Below the pieces are notes generated by a model. It saw only the letters and a list, made by a program, of their open reading frames with translations. It made no database searches and had not been told where the DNA came from. From the NCBI RefSeq assembly GCF_001697225.1, contig NZ_CP014671.1, positions 1,116,001-1,180,000 of the forward strand: a stretch of DNA of 64,000 nt. Direction: 5' to 3'. Within the stretch, counting starts at the first letter, position 1. Each line of letters begins with the position of its first letter. Below are positions 16,915-25,741 of this stretch, piece by piece. The position numbers were made by a program, and so were the translations under genes. The stretch comes from Immundisolibacter cernigliae (GTDB lineage: Bacteria; Pseudomonadota; Gammaproteobacteria; Immundisolibacterales; Immundisolibacteraceae).

Positions 16915-17823
16915 CTATCGCCGGTTGCCGAACGCGCAATCCAGGGCCGCCCATACCCGGTCCTGGATCGCCGGGGCCTCCTGCAGCAACTCGTGGCGCG
17001 CGCCGGCGATCCAGTGTATTTCGGCCTGCGGCAGGCCGGCGGCGAAGGCCGCCGCGGCCTGGCTGTCCACCACCATGTCCTGCTGCGCCAGCAGCACGGT
17101 CAGCGGGGTGGCGATGGACTGCGCCACGCCGGGGGCGTACAGGCGGTCCAGCGAATCGAAGGCGGCCGCCAGCCAGTACCAGTCCACCTGACCGAAGGCC
17201 AGATCGGGGTCACTGCGGATGCGCTGGCGCAGACGCTCGTAACTGACGGGGTCGGAAGTCAACGGATTGATGGCAAACGGGATGCGAAGCGGCGTGTAGT
17301 CGCGGCGCCCCGGCAATGGCCGCCGGCCCTGGCCGAGGCGGATCATCAGCCGCGCCAGCCGGCGCGCCAGGCGCTGCGACCAACGACCGGTGCGGATGCC
17401 GATCATCGGCGCGCACAGTACCGCCCGTGCCGCCGCCTGCGGGCGCAGGGCCAGGTGACGCAGTGCCAGGTGCGCGCCCATGGAATGGGCCAGCAGCAGG
17501 GGCGGCCCGCCCGGCGGCAGGCCCGCCAACACGGCCTCCAGGTCCGCCAGGTGGCGATCGAAAACGCCGGCCGGCGCCCCGCCGCCGGCCGGCGAGTGAC
17601 CCTGCCCGCGCCAGTCGAAGCTCCATACCTCGAAGCCCCTGCCGGTCAGGCGGGCTGCCACCTCGGTGTATTTCTCGAGAAACTCCGACAGGCCCTGCAG
17701 CAGCACGACGCGCCCGCGTGGCGCATCGGGTCGCCAAATCCCGCGCCGCAGGCGGCCGCCATCGTCGGTCACGAGCCAGTCGATACGCAGGGCGCCGGCC
17801 GGGAGCATGGGGCCGTCGTGCAA
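16915..17823 (-). CDS. Alpha/beta hydrolase of the lysophospholipase/monoacylglycerol lipase type
   Basis: A 302-residue serine hydrolase (Hydrolase_4, formerly serine aminopeptidase S33). Seen here: QGLSEFLEKYTEVA, the Asp-Trp-Arg-Gly-Gln-Gly motif WSFDWRGQGHS, the nucleophile AHSMGAH (S114), an acid in LLAQQDMVVDS and the His in GARHELLQE. These match PldB-like lysophospholipases and monoglyceride lipases, which cut acyl chains from lipids. No signal peptide is seen. It is convergent with the BphX-like gene. Confidence 0.85.
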   Translation of the reverse strand: MHDGPMLPAGALRIDWLVTDDGGRLRRGIWRPDAPRGRVVLLQGLSEFLEKYTEVAARLTGRGFEVWSFDWRGQGHSPAGGGAPAGVFDRHLADLEAVLAGLPPGGPPLLLAHSMGAHLALRHLALRPQAAARAVLCAPMIGIRTGRWSQRLARRLARLMIRLGQGRRPLPGRRDYTPLRIPFAINPLTSDPVSYERLRQRIRSDPDLAFGQVDWYWLAAAFDSLDRLYAPGVAQSIATPLTVLLAQQDMVVDSQAAAAFAAGLPQAEIHWIAGARHELLQEAPAIQDRVWAALDCAFGNRR

Positions 17824-17971
17824 CCGTCACATTCCAAACAATGCCGCGCTGGCCGCGGCTTCGGACACGCGCCATTCGGACCACCTGCGCACCGCGTGGC
17901 CACGCCGGCAGTGCCGGCAACCGTTGCCCGCCGTGACGATCAATGCTGGCTCCGACCGCTCGCAGACGCCC

Positions 17972-18451
17972 TTAGGCAGGTTCCGAATTGACCCGCAGAT
18001 CGCGCACCAGGCGAATCGCGGCGGTGCCATCCACGTAAAACGCCGGCAGGCGGCCACGTTCGCGGTAGTGATGGGCAAAGCAGAAGGCGCGGCCGGCGCC
18101 GTTGCTGGCCTCGAGTTTCAGTTGCAGGGTGAACAGGCCGGCGGTACTGGCGGTAGTTTCCAGCCAGCCGAGCAGCGCGCTGCCGATGCCGATGCGCCGA
18201 TAGTGCGGGTGCACCACCAGCAGGGCAATCTGCGCCTGCTCGCTGAGCAGGTCGAGCACTGCCGCGCCGGCCAGGCAGCGGCCGGACACCGCCAGCACCA
18301 CGCTGCTGTTGGGACTGCGGACACGCCGCGCGATGCGCGCTGCATCCCAGCGCGCGTGCAGGCTTTCCGCCGTTGCAAGACGCACCAGCTCGGCAAGCGC
18401 CGGCGCATGGGTGGCACGGGCGGGCAGCAGGCTTAAATGGGTTCCGGGCAT
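17972..18451 (-). CDS. GNAT-family N-acetyltransferase
   Basis: A 159-residue GNAT protein. The acetyl-CoA pyrophosphate loop is VHPHYRRIGIGSALL (R/Q-x-x-G-x-G/A form), followed by a helix and a LKLEASNGAGRAFC beta-strand/helix, as in single-domain GNATs. The acceptor substrate cannot be read from the sequence. It is followed on the same strand by an alpha/beta hydrolase after about 150 bases without a recognisable gene. Confidence 0.85.
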   Translation of the reverse strand: MPGTHLSLLPARATHAPALAELVRLATAESLHARWDAARIARRVRSPNSSVVLAVSGRCLAGAAVLDLLSEQAQIALLVVHPHYRRIGIGSALLGWLETTASTAGLFTLQLKLEASNGAGRAFCFAHHYRERGRLPAFYVDGTAAIRLVRDLRVNSEPA

Positions 18452-18496
18452 GGTTGAGGCGTAGCGTGATCTGTACCGGGATTGGGCGCTTCGAGT

Positions 18497-18904
18497 CTAG
18501 CAGTCGCCCCGCACCCGCAGCGGCACGGGGGCGGTCGCGCGCACGCTCCACAGGCGCCGGGTCAGCCACAGCCCCAGCGCGCAACCGAGGGCGTCGCGCC
18601 CAAGATCGGCGATCGACACCTGCCGACCCGGCACGAAACTCTGGTGCCACTCGTCGAACAGGCCGTAGCCCAGCGTCAGGATTCCGACCAGCAGCGCCGT
18701 GCGCCAGCCACGGTTGCGGGGCAGGGCCAGACACAGCGTCGCCGCCAGCAGCGCATAGGCCGGGATGTGCAGGGGGTCGTGCAGCGCGCTCGGAACTCGT
18801 GACAACAAGCCATCCGGCGCCGCACCCGACAGGCTGGAGGTAAAAAAGATGGCAACCATCACCAGCGGCGGCCCGAGGCGGCGCAGCAGTACTGACCTAT
18901 CCAC
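18497..18904 (-). CDS. VanZ-like family membrane protein
   Basis: A 135-residue protein with about four membrane segments and the VanZ-family core HIPAYALLAATL, then GYGLFDEWHQSFVPGR and DLGRDALGCALG. The Asp-Glu-Trp-His-Gln stretch is the family hallmark. VanZ is linked to teicoplanin resistance in enterococci, but the many proteobacterial members have no assigned role. It lies 28 bases after the HIT gene and may share its transcript. Confidence 0.85.
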   Translation of the reverse strand: MDRSVLLRRLGPPLVMVAIFFTSSLSGAAPDGLLSRVPSALHDPLHIPAYALLAATLCLALPRNRGWRTALLVGILTLGYGLFDEWHQSFVPGRQVSIADLGRDALGCALGLWLTRRLWSVRATAPVPLRVRGDC

Positions 18905-18931
18905 TGCTAGCGCCCTGGGCCGGCCGGAGCA

Positions 18932-19276
18932 TCAGCCGGGCGGCCAATGCATGGCGCGCCCGGCCAGCACGTGCAGGTGAATATGGAACACCGTCTGCCC
19001 GGCCAGGCGGTTGCAGTTCATCACGGTGCGAAAGCCGTCGGCCGCGAAGCCCTGCGCCGCGGCCAGATCGCGCGCGGCCAGGTACATGCGCCCGACAGTG
19101 TCGGCGTGGCGCGGTTCGAGATCGTTCAGGGTCGCGATGTGCTCGCGCGGAATCACCAGCGCGTGAAACGGCGCCTGCGGGTTGATGTCGCGGATCACCA
19201 GCAGGCGCTCGTCGGCGTGCAGCAGGTCCGGCTTGATGTCGCCGGACACCATCCTGCAGAACAGGCAGTCGCTCAT
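18932..19276 (-). CDS. HIT family protein (HinT-like)
   Basis: A 114-residue histidine-triad hydrolase starting MSDCLFCRMVSGDI. The metal-type Cys pair CLFC and the triad HIHLHV (H98, H100, H102) are present. HinT-type enzymes hydrolyse adenosine 5'-phosphoramidates and acyl-adenylates through a covalent AMP intermediate on the central His. The length is normal. It follows the orphan Rieske oxygenase by 15 bases on the same strand, and the context gives no further hint. Confidence 0.92.
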   Translation of the reverse strand: MSDCLFCRMVSGDIKPDLLHADERLLVIRDINPQAPFHALVIPREHIATLNDLEPRHADTVGRMYLAARDLAAAQGFAADGFRTVMNCNRLAGQTVFHIHLHVLAGRAMHWPPG

Positions 19277-19291
19277 GGTCCGGCCTCGCGC

Positions 19292-20665
19292 TCAGGCGCT
19301 GGCCGAGCGCTTGGCCGGTTCGGCACCCTGCTGGCCGCCCAGGCCGGCCTGCATCAGGCGCAGCCATTCGCGGTACTGGCCGTGGTAGAGCGTCTCGTCG
19401 GTGGCGTCCGGACCGCTGCTGCTCGGGTGGATGCCCAGTTCCTTGGCGAAGGCGTCCGGGCCGTTGACCATGTGCGTCATGCCGCGATCGTAGCCCTGCT
19501 GCCACTCGACGATGCGCGCCTCGTAGCCGGCCTGGCAGGCTTCGAAGATGGCCAGATCGTCCGGCGTGGCCATGCCGGTGGCGTTGAAGAAATCCTCGTA
19601 CTGGCGGATGCGCCGCTCGCGCATGCTGGCCGACTCGCCCTTGGCCGCGATGCAGTAGATCTTGACCTCGGTGAGGTCGTGCGAGATCGGCCGGAACACG
19701 CGAATCTGCGACGAGGCCTGCTCCATCAGCTGCACGTTGGGGTAGATCAGCAGGTTGCGCTGGCGCTTTAGCATCCACTCGGCCATGGCGCCGCCGACGC
19801 GCTGCTCGACCTCATCCTTGTGCTCCCACAGCGGGCGGTTCTGCGGCATCGGAAAGTCGATCCAGATCAGCGCGTGGCCGCGCTGCAGGTCGTAGCAGCC
19901 GCTCTTGAAGCCCTTCATCATGGACTCGTCGTAGGCGACCTTGACCTTGTCGTCCTTGCCGGCGGCCGAGGCCTTCATGCGCCGCGCGATGACGCCCACG
20001 TAGTTGGCGTGGATGGTCGTGAAGTGGTAACCGTCGATGCCGTTTTCGGCCTGCATCTTCCAGTTGCCGCGGTACTGGTAAGTGGAATAGCCCTTGATGA
20101 CCTCGGCGCCCTGCGGCGACATGGCGTCGAGCATGTCCACGAACGGGCCGGCGTCGGCCAAGTGTTCGCGCAGTGGCGGCACGTCCGGGTTCAGGCTGCC
20201 GAACACGAAGCCCTTGTAGCTTTCCAGGCGCGCGATGTGTTTGAGGTCGTGGTCCTGCCGCTCGAAGGCCGGCGGGTAGGCGCCCGTGGCGCGGTCCTTG
20301 ATTTCCATGTTCCGGCCGGCCGAGTCGTACACCCAGCCGTGGTAGGGGCAGGTCAGGAACTTGCTGTTGCTCTTGGCGGTGCGGCACAGCGTGGCGCCGC
20401 GGTGCGCGCAGGCGTTCACGAAGCAGTGCAGCTTGCCGTCGCCGTCGCGGCTGACGATCACCGGCTGGCGGCCGATGTGGGTGGTGAAGTGATCGTGCGG
20501 CCTGGCCACCTGGCTTTCGTGGCACAGGTAGATCCAGGTGCCCTCGAAGATGTGCTTCATCTCCAGCTCGAACAGTTCTTCATCGGTGAACAGCTTGCGG
20601 CTGACCTCGAACAGGCCGTCCTGAGGGCGGTCGATCAGCAGCCGGTTCAGATCGTTGGGCGTCAT
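19292..20665 (-). CDS. Rieske oxygenase alpha subunit, benzoate/toluate 1,2-dioxygenase type (orphan)
   Basis: A 457-residue ring-hydroxylating oxygenase large subunit close to BenA/XylX/AntA: KLFTDEELFELEMKHIFEG, IYLCHESQ and GFVFGSLNPDV. The Rieske cluster ligands are C86-A-H88 and C106-P-Y-H109. The mononuclear iron site is D211-x2-H214-x4-H219 in AENGIDGYHFTTIH. Such enzymes add O2 across an aromatic ring to give cis-diols. The start at 20665 has AGGAGG nearby, and the 23 upstream codons are not family-like. No beta subunit, reductase or diol dehydrogenase adjoins it; the next genes are HIT and VanZ, so partners must be elsewhere. Confidence 0.88.
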   Translation of the reverse strand: MTPNDLNRLLIDRPQDGLFEVSRKLFTDEELFELEMKHIFEGTWIYLCHESQVARPHDHFTTHIGRQPVIVSRDGDGKLHCFVNACAHRGATLCRTAKSNSKFLTCPYHGWVYDSAGRNMEIKDRATGAYPPAFERQDHDLKHIARLESYKGFVFGSLNPDVPPLREHLADAGPFVDMLDAMSPQGAEVIKGYSTYQYRGNWKMQAENGIDGYHFTTIHANYVGVIARRMKASAAGKDDKVKVAYDESMMKGFKSGCYDLQRGHALIWIDFPMPQNRPLWEHKDEVEQRVGGAMAEWMLKRQRNLLIYPNVQLMEQASSQIRVFRPISHDLTEVKIYCIAAKGESASMRERRIRQYEDFFNATGMATPDDLAIFEACQAGYEARIVEWQQGYDRGMTHMVNGPDAFAKELGIHPSSSGPDATDETLYHGQYREWLRLMQAGLGGQQGAEPAKRSASA

Positions 20666-20829
20666 GGGGGGCCTCCTGATAGGGAATCGTCGGTCGTCGC
20701 CACGCGGGCACGGCGGGATGTCGAATTGTGCCACGGGCGTCCGAGCGTCACTGTTCGGGGCGCCTGGCGGCCCGGAGACGGTCCGGCGACGCGCTAGAAT
20801 CGCGAACTTTTTCGTTCCGGACCGGGCCC

Positions 20830-21627
20830 ATGACGCTGCTGTGGATCGTGCTTTTCACGCTGCTGGGCGGCGCCGCCAGTGCCGGCGCGGCCGGTGCCCT
20901 GCTGCTGGTGCCGGATCGGCTGCGTGAACGCCTGCTGCCGTCGCTGGTCAGCTACGCGGTGGGCGCCATGCTGGCGGCGGCGTTCCTGGGGCTGTTGCCG
21001 GAGGCCTTCGAGTATCCCGGCACCACCCCGCAGCAGGTCACCGGCGTCCTGCTGGGCGGCATCCTGCTGTTCTTCGTGCTGGAAAAATTCGTGCTGTGGC
21101 GCCATTGCCACACCGACGCCTGCGCCGCCCACGGCAGCCATGCGCCGCTGGCCACGGCGCGGCCCTGGCGGGCGGCCGGCACGCTGGTGCTGGTCGGCGA
21201 CAGCGTGCACAACCTGATCGACGGCGTGCTGATCGCGGCGGCCTTCCTGACCGACACGCGCCTTGGCGTGCTGACGGCGCTGGCCATCGTGGCGCACGAG
21301 ATTCCGCAGGAAATCGGCGACGTGGCGGTGCTGGTGCACAGCGGCTACTCCCGCGGCAAGGCCATGCTCTTCAACCTGCTGACCAACCTGCCGACCCTGA
21401 TCGGCGGTGTGGTCGCCTACTTCGCGCTCGAGACGCTGCACGGCGCGCTGCCCTATGTGCTGACGCTGGCGGCGGCGAGCTTCATCTACATTGCCGTCGC
21501 TGACCTGATCCCGGACCTGCACCGCCGGCCGGAGCCGGCCGCCACGCTGGCGCAGGTGCTGCTGATCGGCGCCGGTATCGGCACCATCGTGCTCAGTCAC
21601 CTCGCGCTGGAGCACTGGTTGCACTGA
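20830..21627 (+). CDS. ZIP-family metal transporter
   Basis: A 265-residue protein with about eight membrane segments. ZIP signatures are HNLIDGVLIAAAF in segment IV and HEIPQEIGDVAVL in segment V, supplying the His/Asp/Glu metal ligands. A His/Cys-bearing loop (WRHCHTDACAAHGSH) between segments III and IV could bind the metal. ZIP proteins bring zinc, iron or manganese into the cytoplasm; the metal here is not known. It is divergent from the Rieske oxygenase gene and stands alone. Confidence 0.88.
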   Translation: MTLLWIVLFTLLGGAASAGAAGALLLVPDRLRERLLPSLVSYAVGAMLAAAFLGLLPEAFEYPGTTPQQVTGVLLGGILLFFVLEKFVLWRHCHTDACAAHGSHAPLATARPWRAAGTLVLVGDSVHNLIDGVLIAAAFLTDTRLGVLTALAIVAHEIPQEIGDVAVLVHSGYSRGKAMLFNLLTNLPTLIGGVVAYFALETLHGALPYVLTLAAASFIYIAVADLIPDLHRRPEPAATLAQVLLIGAGIGTIVLSHLALEHWLH

Positions 21628-21692
21628 TCGGGGCGACGGATCTGCCCCGCCGACGGGCCAGGCATCGCGGACCGGCGCAGATCAAGCAGCCC

Positions 21693-22607
21693 TCAGGTCG
21701 GTTCAATCTCGCGCAGATGCCGGCCCACGGCCAGCGCCGCGCCGGCCAGGCCCAGGCCGCCACCCAGCAGCAGCAGGCCGAGGCTGCCGAAGAGCCCCGG
21801 CGTGGCCAGGCGCAGCGCCGAGCCGTACAGGCCGGCCAGCGTGCGTACCGGACCGGCCAGGCCGGCGTTGACCGCGACCAGCAGCAGTACCGCCACCAGC
21901 CCGCCGGTGAGGCCCTGCAGCAGGCCCCAGTACAGGAACGGCCGGCGGATGAAGGCGTCCGTACCGCCGATGAGCTTGGTGATTTCGATTTCCGCCCGCC
22001 GGTTGAAGATGGCCAGGCGAATGGTGTTGCCGGTCACCAGCACCACGCCGGCCCCCAGCAGCCCGGCGAAGGCCCACAGCGTGCGTTTGCCCAGTTCCAG
22101 CAGGGCATTCAGGCGCCGCACCCAGTCCAGGTCGGACTGCACATCGTCGACCTGCGGCAGCGCGTGCAGCCGCTCGGCGAGGCGTGCCAGCGTTGCCTCG
22201 TCGGCGGGGGCCTGCGGTGTCACTACCAGCGCGGCCGGCAGTGGATTCTCGCCGAGCAGGGCCAGCGCCTCGCCCAGGCCCGAACTGCGTTCGAACTCGG
22301 CCAGCGCCTGGGCGCGGTCGATCAGGGTCACGTCGGCCTGCCCGGCCAGGTCCTTGCGCAGCTTGCCGGCCAGGGCGCTGGCCTCGGCATCCGGCAGGTC
22401 GGCCTTCAGATAGGCGGTCAGGCGTGCGTCGCCGTCCCAGGCGGCGGTGGCCTGGCGCAGCGTGGTAAGGCCCAGCAGCAGGCTCGCCGGCAGCGCCAGA
22501 CTGACGCCGATCACCAGCGCCGTCAGCAGCGTGTTCATGCGCTGGCGGTACAGCTGGCCGAGGCTGCCGATCAGCGCCTGCAGGTGGCGTTCGAGGTAGC
22601 GGGGCAC
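21693..22607 (-). CDS. ftsX: Cell-division ABC transporter permease FtsX
   Basis: A 304-residue FtsX with four membrane segments: an N-terminal one after MPRYLERHLQALIGSLGQLYRQ, a large periplasmic domain (residues about 55-170), then three C-terminal ones. FNRRAEIEITKLIGGTDAFIRRPFLY (in part, EIEITKLIGGTD) is the conserved cytoplasmic loop. FtsEX controls peptidoglycan hydrolases at the septum. It lies eight bases after ftsE in the conserved order ftsY-ftsE-ftsX. Confidence 0.96.
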   Translation of the reverse strand: MPRYLERHLQALIGSLGQLYRQRMNTLLTALVIGVSLALPASLLLGLTTLRQATAAWDGDARLTAYLKADLPDAEASALAGKLRKDLAGQADVTLIDRAQALAEFERSSGLGEALALLGENPLPAALVVTPQAPADEATLARLAERLHALPQVDDVQSDLDWVRRLNALLELGKRTLWAFAGLLGAGVVLVTGNTIRLAIFNRRAEIEITKLIGGTDAFIRRPFLYWGLLQGLTGGLVAVLLLVAVNAGLAGPVRTLAGLYGSALRLATPGLFGSLGLLLLGGGLGLAGAALAVGRHLREIEPT

Positions 22608-22615
22608 GGCTGAAT

Positions 22616-23275
22616 CTACACGTCGCTGACCAGGCTGCCGGCGTGCAGGGTCAGCGTGCGGGCGTCCATTTCTTCGATCAGGGCGTGGTCGTGGCTGGCG
22701 ATCAACACTGCCACGCCGACCTGGTTGAAGTCCCGAAACAGGCGCATCACCTCGCGCGACAGCTCCGGGTCGAGGTTGCCGGTCGGCTCGTCGGCCAGCA
22801 GCAGTGGCGGCCTTGCGACCAGCGCGCGGGCGATGCCGACCCGCTGCTGCTCGCCGCCGGACAGGGCCTGCGGGGTGCTGCGCTCCTTGCCGAGCAGACC
22901 GACCTTGTCGAGCGCGGCGCGCACGCGGCGACCGACTTCCGGGCCGTGGTGGCCGGCCACCACCAGCGGCAGGGCCACGTTGTCGGCCACGCTGAGCTCC
23001 GGCAGCAGCTTGTGGTCCTGGAAGATGATGCCGATACCGCGCCGGTAGTACGGCAGGCGGCGGCGGGACAGGCGCGCCAGATTCTGGCCGTTGACCAGCG
23101 CCTGACCGCGGCTGGGTTTCTCGATGCCGGCGATCAGCTTCAGCAGGGTGCTCTTGCCGGCGCCGGAATGGCCGGTGACGAAGGCGATCTCGCCCGCTTC
23201 CAGCGTGAAACTGATGTCCTTGAGGGCGTCGCCGCCGTTGGCGTAGCGCTTGCTGACGTGCTCGAAGCGGATCAT
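22616..23275 (-). CDS. ftsE: Cell-division ABC transporter ATPase FtsE
   Basis: A 219-residue ABC ATPase. Walker A is GHSGAGKST, the Q-loop is IFQDHKLLPELSV, the signature is LSGGEQQRVGIARAL, and Walker B is LLLADEPTGNLDPEL. FtsE drives FtsX at the divisome. The start [11 protein letters not shown] at 23275 overlaps the ftsY stop by four bases (ATGA). The upstream continuation of this frame runs antiparallel in character to ftsY and was discarded. Confidence 0.97.
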   Translation of the reverse strand: MIRFEHVSKRYANGGDALKDISFTLEAGEIAFVTGHSGAGKSTLLKLIAGIEKPSRGQALVNGQNLARLSRRRLPYYRRGIGIIFQDHKLLPELSVADNVALPLVVAGHHGPEVGRRVRAALDKVGLLGKERSTPQALSGGEQQRVGIARALVARPPLLLADEPTGNLDPELSREVMRLFRDFNQVGVAVLIASHDHALIEEMDARTLTLHAGSLVSDV

Positions 23276-24222
23276 GCGGGGCTGTCGGTATCCCGACTCA
23301 GCAGCGCCTCGACGAAATCCTGGGCCACGAACGGGCGCAGATCGTCGGCCTTCTCGCCGACGCCGATGAAGCGGATCGGCAGGCCCAGCTGACTGGCGAT
23401 GGCCAGCACCACCCCGCCCTTGGCGGTGCCGTCGAGCTTGGTCAGCACGAGGCCGGTGACGCCGATCGCCTCGTTGAACTGGCGCGCCTGCACCAGGGCG
23501 TTCTGGCCGTTGCCGGCGTCGAGCACCAGCAGCGTTTCGTGCGGCGCGGCGGGGTCGAACTTGCCCATCACGCGGCGGATCTTGCGCAGCTCGTCCATCA
23601 GCCCGGCCTGCGTGTGCAGGCGTCCGGAGGTGTCGGCGATCACCACGTCGGCACCGCGGCTGCGCGCCGCCAGCAGCGCGTCGTAGATCACGGCCGCCGG
23701 ATCGGCGCCCGGCTGCTGGGAAATCACCGGCACGCCCAGGCGCTCGCCCCACACCTTGAGCTGCTCGACGGCGGCGGCGCGAAAGGTGTCGCCGGCCGCC
23801 AGCACCACCTGCTTGCCCTCGGACTTCAGGCGCTGCGCCAGTTTGCCGATGGTGGTGGTCTTGCCGGCGCCGTTGACGCCGGCCATGAGGATGACGTGCG
23901 GGCGCGCAGTGAAGACCGGTGCCGGCACCTCGCACGGGGCCAGCAGCTTGAGCATGCGTTCCTTGAGCGCCGCCAGCACGGCCTCGCCGTCGGCCAGTTC
24001 GTGGCGCGCCAGGCGGTCGTTCAGGTCGTCGACCAGCGCCGTGGTGGCCTCGACGCCGGCGTCGGCGCCCAGCAACAGGGTTTCGATTTCCTCGACCGTG
24101 AGGGCGTCGATGCTGCGCCGGCCGAGCACCAGGTCGGCAATGCCGCCGCCCAGGCGTTCGCGGGTGCGCGAGAGGCCCTGACGCAGGCGGGCGAACAGGC
24201 CCGGCCGGGATGAGTCGGTCAT
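23272..24222 (-). CDS. ftsY: Signal recognition particle receptor FtsY
   Basis: A 316-residue FtsY with a very short acidic/N region and a complete NG GTPase: [15 protein letters not shown] (G1), [27 protein letters not shown] (G3), [10 protein letters not shown] (G4) and the final [10 protein letters not shown]. It docks SRP-ribosome complexes at the inner membrane. The N-terminal membrane-targeting A domain of E. coli (about 200 residues) is largely missing, as in many other bacteria. The matching SRP RNA gene (ffs) lies in this window at 42324. Confidence 0.96.
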   Translation of the reverse strand: MTDSSRPGLFARLRQGLSRTRERLGGGIADLVLGRRSIDALTVEEIETLLLGADAGVEATTALVDDLNDRLARHELADGEAVLAALKERMLKLLAPCEVPAPVFTARPHVILMAGVNGAGKTTTIGKLAQRLKSEGKQVVLAAGDTFRAAAVEQLKVWGERLGVPVISQQPGADPAAVIYDALLAARSRGADVVIADTSGRLHTQAGLMDELRKIRRVMGKFDPAAPHETLLVLDAGNGQNALVQARQFNEAIGVTGLVLTKLDGTAKGGVVLAIASQLGLPIRFIGVGEKADDLRPFVAQDFVEALLSRDTDSPA

Positions 24223-24340
24223 GGAGCGGGATGCAACCGTGCAGGCGAATCGGTGGTCAAAGGCCGCGTCGGCCTTGCCCGGTTATGCTAACACCGGCGC
24301 CACGGCCGGCCGTGGCGCCCCCATCGACAGGAGCTTTCCG

Positions 24341-25741
24341 GTGAAACGCATTCTCAGCGCCCTGCTGCTGGCAGGTGCGCCGCTGTACGCGGCTACCCCA
24401 GCGACCACCGCCGCGGTGTCCGCCGCTTCGGGAACCCAGGAGCAGACCCTGGGCAATGGCATGAAGGTCATCGTGCGCGAGGACCACCGCGCGCCGGTGG
24501 TGGTCACGCAGGTCTGGTACAAGGTCGGCAGCAGCTACGAGCCGGGCGGCCTGACCGGCGCCTCGCACGTGCTCGAACACATGATGTTCAAGGGCACCGA
24601 GCGCCTGGCGCCGAACGAGTTCTCGCGCATCATTGCCGAGAACGGCGGCGAGGAAAACGCCTTCACCGGCAGCGATTACACGGCCTATTTTCAGACCCTG
24701 GCAGCCGACCGGCTGGAGGTGAGCCTGCGCCTGGAAGCCGACCGCATGCGCAACCTGCGCCTGGACGCCGGCGAATTCGCCAAGGAAGTCGAGGTGGTCA
24801 AGGAGGAGCGGCGCCTGCGCACCGATGACCAGCCGCAGGCGCTGCTGTACGAGCAGTTCAACGCCACCGCCTTCCTGGCCCACCCCTATCGCAACCCGAT
24901 CATCGGCTGGGAAGACGACCTGGCCACCCTGACCGTGGCGGATCTGAAAGACTGGTACCGGCGCTGGTATCAGCCCGGCAACGCGACGCTGGTGGTGGTC
25001 GGGGACGTCGAGCCGGCGCGGGTGTTCTCGCTGGCCCGGCGCTATTTCGGTGGCTTGCCGGGCGGCACCGTGACGCCCCCGAAGCGACAAATGGAGCCGC
25101 TGCAGCGCGGCGAGCGGCGCCTGGAACTGAAGGCCCCCGCCGAGGTGCCCTACCTCATCATGGGCTACCACGCGCCGGCGGCCACCGCCGATGCCGCCGA
25201 CTGGGAGCCGTATGCGCTGGAGGTGCTGGCCGGCGTGCTGGACGGCGGCGAGAGCGCGCGTCTGGCCAGTCAAGTGCGGCGCGGGCAGGAAATCGCGGCC
25301 AGCGCCGGGGCCGGCTATCGGTCCTTCCAGCGCGCGCCGGGTCTGTTCCTGCTGGAAGGCACGCCGGCCCAGGGCCACACGGTCGAGGAACTGGAACAGG
25401 CGCTGCGGGCGCAGATCCGCATGCTGACCCAACAACCCGTGGCCGCCGACGAGCTGGAGCGGGTCAAGGCGCAGGTGGTGGCGGCCGAGGTCTACCAGCG
25501 CGATTCGGTGTTCTACCAGGCCATGCGCATCGGCTTGCTGGAGACCATCGGTCTGGGCTGGCGGGTCGGCGAGGACTACGCGGCGCGCATCCGCGCCATC
25601 ACGCCCGAGCAGGTGCAGCAGGTAGCGCTGCGCTATCTGGGCGAGGACAAGCTCACGGTCGGCGTGCTGCGCCCGCAGCCGGGCGCCCTGCCCAAGCGCA
25701 CGAACAAGGTTCCCGGAGGTCGTCATGACATCGGTGGTTGA
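24341..25741 (+). CDS. M16 zinc peptidase (catalytic partner)
   Basis: A 466-residue periplasmic M16 (pitrilysin/processing peptidase) protein. A signal peptide (VKRILSALLLAGAPLYAATPA) precedes the inverted zinc motif HVLEH (H76, E79, H80) and a downstream acidic ligand around E155/E156 (VVKEERR). Two M16 half-domains follow. The GTG start at 24341 has AGGAG seven bases upstream, so the 40 codons before it were dropped. It is followed with a 17-base overlap by a second M16 protein lacking the zinc motif, and together they probably form a heterodimer that degrades peptides. Confidence 0.9.
   Translation: MKRILSALLLAGAPLYAATPATTAAVSAASGTQEQTLGNGMKVIVREDHRAPVVVTQVWYKVGSSYEPGGLTGASHVLEHMMFKGTERLAPNEFSRIIAENGGEENAFTGSDYTAYFQTLAADRLEVSLRLEADRMRNLRLDAGEFAKEVEVVKEERRLRTDDQPQALLYEQFNATAFLAHPYRNPIIGWEDDLATLTVADLKDWYRRWYQPGNATLVVVGDVEPARVFSLARRYFGGLPGGTVTPPKRQMEPLQRGERRLELKAPAEVPYLIMGYHAPAATADAADWEPYALEVLAGVLDGGESARLASQVRRGQEIAASAGAGYRSFQRAPGLFLLEGTPAQGHTVEELEQALRAQIRMLTQQPVAADELERVKAQVVAAEVYQRDSVFYQAMRIGLLETIGLGWRVGEDYAARIRAITPEQVQQVALRYLGEDKLTVGVLRPQPGALPKRTNKVPGGRHDIGG

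Noticed and set aside
16467-17823. BphX-like gene and the neighbouring hydrolase as part of a biphenyl pathway operon
   Set aside because: The two genes are convergent, and no biphenyl dioxygenase or ring-cleavage gene is adjacent. The hydrolase resembles lysophospholipases rather than BphD.
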